NCBI GenBank assembly: GCA_013180625.2
Contig: SNVD02004916.1
Span: 1-64,000 of the forward strand
Length of the DNA stretch: 64,000 nucleotides
From: Boswellia sacra
Taxonomy: Eukaryota; Streptophyta; Magnoliopsida; Sapindales; Burseraceae
Direction of reading: 5' to 3'
The notes beneath the pieces are model-generated. The model was not told the DNA's origin. It made no database searches and worked only from the letters and a program-made list of their open reading frames with translations. A program made the translations under genes and the position numbers. Below are positions 56,368 through 64,000 of the stretch, piece after piece; position 1 is the first letter of the stretch; each line of letters begins with the position of its first letter.

Positions 56368-58331
56368 TCAAACAGGCACAATGTTGATCAAGTCCAAACA
56401 ATGACTGAACTTGATCGCTGTCACAACCTTAGTCAACATATCTGCGGGATTCTCGGCAGTCCCAATCTTCTGAAGTAAGATTCTCCCTTCATCAATGATC
56501 TCCCGCACAAAATGATACCGAACATCAATATGCTTCGTACGAACATGGAACACTGGATTCTTCGCTAAGTGGATAGCACTCTGACTGTCAGAATAAAGAG
56601 TGATCTTCTTCTGCCCAAGTCCAATTCATCCAGCAATCCCTGTAACCAAATAGCTTCCTTCACAGCCTCTGTCATAGCCATATACTCTGCCTCTGTAGTA
56701 GACAAAGCTACTGTAGACTGTAAAGTAGACTTCCAACTCACTGGTGCTCTTGTAAGAGTAAACACATAACCGGTTGTCGACCGACGTTTATCCAAATCAC
56801 CAGCATAATCTGAATCAACATAACCAATAGCATACTGACCACATGTATCATCTCTCTCAAACACTAAGCCAACATCTACGGTTCTCAACAAATACCGTAG
56901 AATCCATTTCACTGCTTGCCAATGTCCTTTACCAGGATCATGCATATACCTGCTCACAACTCCAACTGCATGTGAAATATCGGGTCTCGTACATACCATG
57001 GCATACATCAGGCTACCAACTGCATGAGCATACGGAACTCGAGACATATACTCTCGTTCCTCATCTGTACTAGGAGATAAAGATGCAATGAGCTTCATAT
57101 GAGGAGCAAGTGGGGTACTTACAGGTTTTGACTGCTCTGTAATGCCAAACTGCTGTAATACCTTCTGCAGATACTACTTCTGAGTCAAACAAATCTTGCT
57201 TCTCCCTCTATCTTTGCTAATCTCCATGCCAAGAATCTTCTTAGCTTCACCCAAATCTTTCATCTCAAACTCTCGATTCAACTGAGTCTTCAACTTTGCA
57301 ATTTCTTCGACATTCGTCGAAGCTATCAACATATCATCAACATACAAGAGTAGATAAATGAAAGAACCATCACGTAGCCTCCGAAAATATATACAATTAT
57401 CAAATTTGCTTCTTGTGTACCTCTGACCCATCATAAACCGATCAAATCGCTTATACCACTGTCTGGGAGATTGCTTCAAACCATAAAGTGATCTTTTCAG
57501 TTTACAAACCAAGTTTTCCTTACCAGCAACTTTGAATCCCTCTGGCTGAGTCATATGGATTTCCTCTTCCAAGTCACCATGTAAAAATGCAGTTTTTACA
57601 TCCAATTGAACTAGTTCCATATTCATCTGAGCTACCAAGGCCAACAAAATTCTAATAGAAGAATGTTTCACAACTGGAGAAAATAACTCATTGTAGTCAA
57701 TTCCTTCCCTCTGAGCGTAGCCTTTAGCCACCAACCTTGCCTTGTAGCGGATGTCATTCTTGTCAGGAAATCCATCTTTCTTTGCATATACCCATTTGCA
57801 CCCAATTGCCTTTTTACCCTTCGGTAGTTGAGCTAGCTCCCAAGTTTCATTCTTCTGAAGAGACTGCATCTCTTCCCTCATAGCTGTCTTCCACTCATCA
57901 ACTTCAGAACATCTGACTGCCTCTCTATAAGTGGAAGGAACATCAGCATCTACAATTGGAAGTGCATAGGCCACCATATCAGCAAATCGAGCAGGTCTGC
58001 GAATCTCACGTCTTGGCCTATCAATTGCAATAGATTCTTGTTGTTGTTGAGGTTCCTGAGTAGAACCCTCACCATCATCTCCCAAACCTCCCTCTGTCAT
58101 AGGAGTATCAACATCTGTCTCAACAGATCTAACTGGGTTCAATGTCGTCGTTTCAAACTCCACCTGCTGCTGAGTATGCTCCACCTGCTGTGGAGTACCA
58201 TTCACCCTTGTCTGGTTTTCTGATTTCTTCAACATTGAAGACTCATCAAATGTCACATCTCGACTGGATACAATCTTCCTCGAACTAGGACACCATAGAC
58301 GATATCCTTTCACTCCCGAAGCAAATCCCAA
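56368..58331 (-). pseudogene. Copia integrase C-terminus, RT and RNase H (intronic element)
   Basis: From 58331 the frame reads GFASGVKGYRLWCPSSRK (integrase end), a linker, then RT with CKWVYAKKDG, ARLVAKGYAQ, YNELFSPVVKHSS, DVKTAFLHGDLEE and the catalytic YVDDMLIAS. It ends at a TAG (57171-57173) after ICLTQK, at a place where the family has glutamine; CAG-to-TAG would explain it. RNase H resumes with GYVDSDYAGDLDKRRSTTGY and LSTTEAEYMA, then a one-base shift near 56620 separates the last part (RTKHIDVRYHFVRE, ADMLTKVV), which ends at 56368. Active-site residues are all present. Confidence 0.9.
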
Positions 58332-60363
58332 GAGAAATCGCTTTCTTGGCTCTAGGATCCAGCTTAGATTCTTTCACATGATAATATGCAGTGGAACCAA
58401 AAACATGTAAAGAATCATAATCAGAAACAGGTTGTCCAGACCATACCTCCAATGGAGTTCTATCACCAATAGCAGCTGATGGTAGACGATTAATGAGATG
58501 ACACGCATAAGTCACAGCCTCAGCCCAAAACTCTTTGCCCAACCCAGCATTGGACAACATACACCGAACTTTCTCCAACAATGTTCGGTTCATGCGTTCT
58601 GCCACCCCATTCTGCTGCGGTGTACCTCTAACAGTAAAATGACGTACAATACCTTCATCTTGACACAATTTCAAAAACTGATCACTGCAATACTCACCAC
58701 CATTATCTGTTCTGAGATGCTTGATCTTCTTACCAGTCTGTGTCTCAATCATCTTTTTCCATTTAAGGAAAACACGAAGTACATCATCTTTTGATTTCAA
58801 ACAATACACCCAAGTTCTTCTGGAAAAGTCATCAACAAAAGTAACAAAGTAGTGCCTACCTCCCATAGATGCGGTTTTAGTAGGTCCCCACACATCTGAG
58901 TGAACATAATCAAGAATACCCTTGGTATTATGAATAGCGGTGCCAAATTTTACTCTCTTCTGCTTTCCCAGAACACAATGCTCACAGAAATCCAGCTTGC
59001 AGGTCTTTGCACCTTTCAATAAGCCTCGTTTCACCAAACTGAATAAGGCTTTCTCACCTGCATGTCCCAAACGCATATGCCACAGTCTCGTGATCTCTGA
59101 ATCTGCATCATTATCAGAAACCATAGCAGCTGATCCAATAACCGTATTACCATTATAGTAATACAAGTTGTTCCTCCTAGTGCCTTTCAATACCACAAGA
59201 GCGCCTGAAGTGACCCTCAGAATACCATCTCGAATAGATATACCACAGCCTTTAGATTCTAAGGCTCCCAAAGAGATGAGATTCTTCTTCAACTTCGGTA
59301 CATACCGAACATCTGTCAGAACTCTAGTCAGTCCATCATGATTCCTCAAACGGATCGAACCTATCCCAGCAGTATGGCAAATCATCATTGCCCATATACA
59401 CAACTCCACAATCAAGCTTTCAAACTGAAAGAACCAATCCCGATGTGGACACATATGATAAGTACAACCCGAATCCATAATCCACTCATCAGAAACAGAA
59501 GTGGATGGATGACCAACTAGACAAATATCTGAATCACTATCATCCTCACGCTCAACAACACATGCATCAGAAACAGCCTTGCCCTTATCTTTCTTTTTCA
59601 ACTTAGGACAATCTTTCTTCCAATGCCCTTTCTCACGACAAAAGGCACACTCATCTTTTCCTAATCTACCCCTCGACAAAGATTTTCCCCTTTTTCCTGG
59701 TTTCCTACTATGACTACGCCCTCTCACTGTCAATGCATCTACTGACTCATCCCTATGTTCCCTTTGATCTTTCTTACGAATTTCATAATTCAACAAAGCA
59801 GAACAAACTTCTTCAAAAGACAGTTTATCTTTCCCATGGATAAGAGTACTGCACAAATGATCTAATTCATCCGGAAGTGAGCCAATCAATAGCATAGCCT
59901 TAATCTCATCTTTGAATGTTTCATCTAAGTTTAACAAATCAGCAATTAACTTATTAAACTCATCAATATGAGAACTGATGCTCGTACCTGGTTTCAACTG
60001 GAGACGGAACAATCTCTTCAATAGATACAGCCGATTCTCATTGCTTTTCTTCATATATTTGTTCTCCAGCGCCTTCCACAATTTGCTTGCAGATGTCTCC
60101 TTAGTGAACGGATACTTTTGTTCTCTACACAAGCAAGAGCGAATCAACCCACAAGCTTTTATATTAAGCCTGTCCCAATCTCTTGCACTGATATCTTCTG
60201 GTTTTGTTTCTTCCAGAACAATATCCAAATCCTGCTGATACAACCCGTCCAACACCTCACTCTGCCATAAGCCGAAATTATTTCGGCATCAAATTTGTTC
60301 AACATCTATTTTTGCATTTGTCACAGTCACTGTCTTCTCAGATACAGTAGATGATGAAGCCAT
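58285..60363 (-). pseudogene. Copia gag, protease and integrase (intronic element)
   Basis: The natural start is the ATG at 60363 (MASSSTVSEKTVTVTNAKID), but a stop and frame change near 60285 separate it from the long frame 60255-58285. That frame holds copia gag (LWKALENKYMKKS), the zinc knuckle CAFCREKGHWKKDC, protease WIMDSGCTYHMCP, pre-integrase LWHMRLGHAGEKA and CEHCVLGKQKRVKF, and the integrase residues in VHSDVWGP, RTDNGGEY and NGVAERMNR. It leaves frame near 58330 at CTTGGGATTTGC, where one extra A seems to be present, and the correct frame continues in the next entry. Confidence 0.9.
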
Positions 60364-60514
60364 TACTACCTCTCACAAATAAGCTCGATACACAAATCAC
60401 CAATAACCAAGCTCCAACAAACTATTATATTCAATAACTAGCAATCCAAAATCAACAGCCCAGAACAGTAGTAAGTGCTTCAATGAAATAGCCACTAACT
60501 ACCCAAAACCTTCG

Positions 60515-60526
60515 GCTCTGATACCA
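60515..60526 (-). other. Primer-binding site of the intronic copia element
   Basis: The minus strand reads TGGTATCAGAGC, two bases inside the 5' LTR, complementary to initiator tRNA-Met. The 44.7-kb element has the same site. Confidence 0.95.
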
Positions 60527-60528
60527 AT

Positions 60529-61097
60529 TGTTATGCACAAGCGGAAGCGATAACCAACAGAATAACCCAAAATGCACAACACAACTATGCCAGATTTGAA
60601 TATAATAGCAACAAAAGAGGCAACAAATCAACCACAATGCAGAAATAGAAAACACACCAGGATTTAACGAGGTTCGGTATTAGTACCTACGTCCTCGAGC
60701 GCCGCTGAATAAACTTTCCACTATCTTCAAAGAGAATTACAAATTTTTGGGTCACAATACAAATACCACAACTATTGGGCCAAACTGTAATTACCCAAAT
60801 AGTTGGGCCAAACGTAATTACCCAAACAATTGGGCAATACTACAAATACCCAAAATCAAAGGGGGAAAAACAAATATTACAAACTTTAAGGTCCTTACGG
60901 AAAGGCCCTTAAACTATGAGGTCTTATATGTGAGACCTTACAACTTTAGGGGGTGGAGGATATTTCTCTTGGTACACTCATAACTCTCCTACTTGGCTTC
61001 TTTTATAAGCCCAAAGGAGTCCCAAGTATTTCTATTTGAGCAATGTGGGATCCCTCACATTGCTTATAGCATTGGCTAAAGAGCCAATACTCCAACA
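60529..61097 (-). repeat. 5' LTR of the intronic copia element
   Basis: 569 bp, nearly identical to 55691-56258, followed by GTTCC of the target duplication at 61098-61102. Confidence 0.95.
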
Positions 61098-61803
61098 GTT
61101 CCTTCTGCTTTACAGGCAGATGTTGAGATTTCATTTAAGATAACTAAGTTTGCGAAAGCAGAAGTGCTGGACCCAAGTTGGACAAATCCACAGCTGCTCT
61201 GTAGCCAAAAAGGTACATCAGTTAATGGCACTCTGGGTCCATTTGGGTTGCTTATTTTAGCTTCAAAGGGCTTAGAAGAGCATACAGCCGTCTATTTCAG
61301 AATATTCAAAGGCCAGAATAAATATGTGGTGCTCATGTGCAGTGACCAAAGCAGGTACTTTCTCTGTCTCTATCAAGCCATATTTGTCTCTTGCCCAACT
61401 TCATTTTTATGAACTTCTTATGTTGTGTATGACAGGTCTTCTCTAGATAATGATAATGATAAGACCACTTATGGAGCTTTTCTAGATGTGGATCCATTTC
61501 ATGAGAAACTGTCACTTAGAAACCTGGTGAGTTATAAAATTTCAGGCTTAATGTCAAGTTAATATAGAACATTCCAGCATTCCTAGTAAAGTTAATGCAT
61601 TTATGATTCACAAACTTTTACAGATTGATCACTGTATAGTAGAGAGCTTTGGCGGAGGAGGCAAAGCTTGCATCACAGCTAGAGTTTATCCAACATTGGC
61701 TATTGATGATAAGGCCTACTTGTATGCTTTCAATAATGGTACTGAGAAGGTCAAGATCTCAAGCCTGAGCGCCTGGAGCATGAAGAAAGCTCAAATTAAT
61801 TGA

Positions 61804-63789
61804 AATGAACAGCAAGGATAAGCACATGGTGAAGGATTCTTAAAATAAGGAAGTAATTAACAACAAATTAAATGGAACAAATTGTCCTTCTAATTATTCC
61901 CACGTACTAATTATTGCATATTCATCTCTTTAATTTGCAATTCCCTCGAACCCCTCTCCCCCCTCCTCCCCTCCCCCCACCCCAAAAAAAAAAAAAAAAA
62001 CACCAAACATTGCTTGAGATTACTTATCCATCATAATGCCAGTTTAGGAAATTCATGCGTAAAAATAGCATAACATGAAAAAATAATATATAAATATAGA
62101 GTAATGTAATGTTATACTTAAAAACTATTAATACAAACTCACTCATATCAATCCACGTAACATTATTATATTATTGTTATATCATCAATCTTTAATTAAT
62201 ATTATTAAGTTTTTAAATCAACAATGTCACATCAATTTTATAGTAAATTTATATTTTAAAAAAATTGTATGTTAATTGTATAGTAAATTTATATTTACAA
62301 GAATTGCATGTATGTATGTATGTTATTATTATATCTGAACTTTCTACAAGACTTATTATTAACTCTACATTAGATTTTTTACCATTTAATCAATTAAAAA
62401 AAACAGCCTAATTTCCAATCATTAGATTTTTTTTTTCAAATATAATACCGGCCAACCTGCTTTGCTGGTTTGCTCGCCGTTTACACCAACCATGATCCGA
62501 TAGATGTGGATTTATTTGAAGTAACAATCCAATCCCTTAGGAAACCATCTCAAGATAGTCTTCCTTTTCTGGCACATATATTAATCTAAGACAAAAACCA
62601 ACTCCACCAAAATAATCACATGTTTTCATAACTGTTTATTAGCAGCTGCACCTGGTCTGCAGTATATATCAAAACCCCACTTGGACGAAAGGGTCCCATT
62701 TCTTCATTGTTAATTTAGGAATAAATAAATAGCTTGACTTGTGACGAAGTAAAAACAGAACTATGGATTGGAACCGTTCTCAGCGATGATCCATTTATAT
62801 ATTAAACAAACAATTATAATTACACATTAAGTAAATTTGTCGTGGAAGTATGATCAAGATCTACTACGTTGCTATAAAGTTTCAACGTCCAAGCTGAGGA
62901 ACTTATTGATATCATTAAGGGAGGGAGCCATTTGGGGACGAGTGCGGCAATTGCCACCACTAAAGTCCAATGTTTCCCTTTTTTTATCGGTTTCAAAAAT
63001 GTTTTCATGGTCCTTTTAGCTTAATTAATTTCACCTTTCCCCCAAAACTTATGAATTCATTTGTCAAATCCTTTTCCATAAAATGTGTTATACGAACTCA
63101 TTATTTAAAATATAAAACTACATCATTTAAATTATTAACAAGGTCTACCGACTTATATCTAGTAAAACTCCTCTTTCTTTGTATATTTTGTTTTTTATAT
63201 AATTTATATTCATTGTTAATTAAAGTATAACTACTTCTAATCTATGAAATTAACTTGGAATTAACTATTCACTTTTAACATACCATTTTTTTTAATTGAT
63301 TATTTTTAATTGATTGCCAAGTTTATTATCAATTGAGATTAACTATAAGACAAACATTTGCATATTATATTCTTAAAACTAAAAGGTAATTACAAAAAGA
63401 GATAAGTTTTAAAATTAATATGTAATCTTCATTATTTTTACTTAGTTATCAAATATTTAGTATTATATATTTTTAATATATAATAATGTATCAAAGAAAG
63501 CCTATTTATTATATATTATATTTTTATTTTTATTACATTCAAAATTGTCCCCACTGATTCACTTTTTCGACTCCATCACTGATATCACCATATGGCATCT
63601 TGCTATATCATCATCTCTCATTAGGTCCACTCAATGACGTTCAAAACATATCAAAATCTAAATATTAGAATAAAAAATTCAAGCACAAAAGTGAAAGAGG
63701 AGAAATCATGTATATTATTAATCAATGACTCCATGAGATCAATCATAGTATCCACAATAACTGACGAAGTAGAGCTCTTAAAAATCACT
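61804..63789. other. Downstream flank of the invertase gene, no gene supported
   Basis: A pyrimidine tract and poly-A run lie at about 61945-62000 (CCCCTCTCCCCCCTCCTCCC, then A-run). The rest is AT-rich. Short frames on both strands at 62820-63019 overlap each other and show no recognisable domain. Confidence 0.5.
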
Positions 63790-64000
63790 AACAAATTTCA
63801 GTGTTAGGAATGTGAGGGTGTTACAAACCCATGGGTATAATTCACCTTTAGAAACCGGCTTGTAAGGGGAGGAAGCCCGTAGGCTTATAAGGCACCAACT
63901 AATCCCATGTTTAGTCGTTGTGGGATCCTACTGATACCATAAACTTATACCATATTTAGTTGATGTGGGATCGTAATATACTACCACGTCTCCGACACCG
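63790..64000 (+). mobile_element. LTR-like repeat end, running off the right edge
   Basis: The sequence GAAACCGGCTTGTAAGGGGA, GGCTTATAAGGCACCAACTA and two copies of a GTTGTGGGATC/GATGTGGGATC phrase resemble a common plant LTR or TRIM promoter region. No end is visible inside the window, so class and extent are open. Confidence 0.45.

Larger units (their letters stand above)
55691..61097 (-). mobile_element. Young Ty1/copia retrotransposon in invertase intron 4, antisense
   Basis: Both LTRs (55691-56258 and 60529-61097) run TGTT...AACA, and GTTCC flanks the element at 55686-55690 and 61098-61102. The LTRs differ by one substitution and one indel in about 569 bases, so insertion was very recent. 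Primer site, gag, protease, integrase, RT, RNase H and polypurine tract follow in order on the minus strand. The right end lies 18 bases before exon 5, so the gene's acceptor (TTTACAG) survives but its branch-point region was moved into retrotransposon sequence. The polyprotein has four breaks despite the element's youth. TNT1/Tork-like by domain order and motifs. Confidence 0.95.
53472..61803 (+). pseudogene. Cell-wall invertase / fructan exohydrolase-like gene (GH32), seven exons, disrupted
   Basis: GH32 enzymes of this class split sucrose or fructan in the cell wall. Exons by splice signals: 53472-53673, mini-exon 53847-53855, 54091-54950, 55184-55342, 61116-61354, 61436-61526, 61624-61803. 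Their lengths sum to 1740 nt (579 codons plus stop), the usual family size. Visible parts are a signal peptide (SLLLLFSLLLG), HFQPPKNWMN, DPN from the mini-exon, [26 protein letters not shown] with the RDP motif, and WECPDFFPV; proline in WECPD marks the cell-wall type over the vacuolar type. The C-terminal beta-sandwich ([13 protein letters not shown]) is intact. Damage: a net -1 shift near 54300, a +1 shift in the C-run at 54580-54583, and a 5.4-kb copia insert in intron 4. The two shifts cancel but leave stops between them. Confidence 0.88.

Noticed and set aside
62820..63019. Overlapping 60-62 codon frames on opposite strands downstream of the invertase gene
   Set aside because: No motif on either strand and no splice or promoter context; not supportable as a gene.
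1..64000. tRNA genes
   Set aside because: The only tRNA-like sequences found are the 12-bp retrotransposon primer sites; no cloverleaf-sized candidate was recognised by eye.

Overview
The window is nuclear DNA from a flowering plant, most likely a woody eudicot. The evidence is AT-rich intergenic DNA, plant Ty1/copia and Ty3 retrotransposons with tRNA-Met-type primer sites, hAT-type MITEs with 8-bp target duplications, and an intron-split GH32 cell-wall invertase gene with the plant-specific 9-nt mini-exon. I cannot name the species. Very little of the 64 kb is host coding sequence; most is repeats nested in repeats.

Left third (1-22 kb). A Ty3 element on the minus strand enters from the left edge with a broken gag and its 5' LTR (1-3488). 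A second repeat block (4.2-8.8 kb) is split by a 2.56-kb solo LTR whose AAATT target duplication is intact. Next come the relic 3' end of a copia element, a pseudogene of an organic cation/carnitine transporter 7-like protein (9.6-11.2 kb), and a complex of inverted repeats (14.7-21.9 kb). Inside that complex lies an apparently intact gene for a small secreted cysteine-rich peptide (18957-19163), with its TATA box inside one of the repeat arms.

Middle (22-44 kb). Several blocks are repeated in both orientations: a 3-4 kb inverted pair (22.7-26.4 and 30.1-34.2 kb), a second inverted pair (34.1-35.1 and 37.1-38.2 kb), further partial copies, and a separate block X present at 28.2, 42.5 and 51.7 kb. 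Four of these copies contain sequence that matches the promoter and first exon of the invertase gene at 53.5 kb. Independent insertions sit in single copies: a palindromic foldback element, two hAT MITEs, an LTR-like element and a second long LTR. The empty homologous sites let most insertion boundaries be read directly.

Right third (44-64 kb). A 5.4-kb copia element (44677-50075) is inserted in a copy of block X; its pol region contains a back-to-back pair of Tn5 mosaic ends, a sequencing-library artefact. A broken ankyrin-repeat gene follows. The invertase-family gene spans 53472-61803 in seven exons. It is damaged by two offsetting frameshifts and a changed mini-exon junction, and intron 4 carries an antisense 5.4-kb copia element with almost identical LTRs. 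The window ends in repeat sequence that continues beyond the edge.

Functionally, the notable theme is one invertase-family gene surrounded by inverted copies of its own 5' region. If transcribed, these could yield hairpin RNA homologous to the gene. The adapter remnant and the frameshifts in a very young retrotransposon are reasons to check base accuracy before accepting each broken frame as biological.
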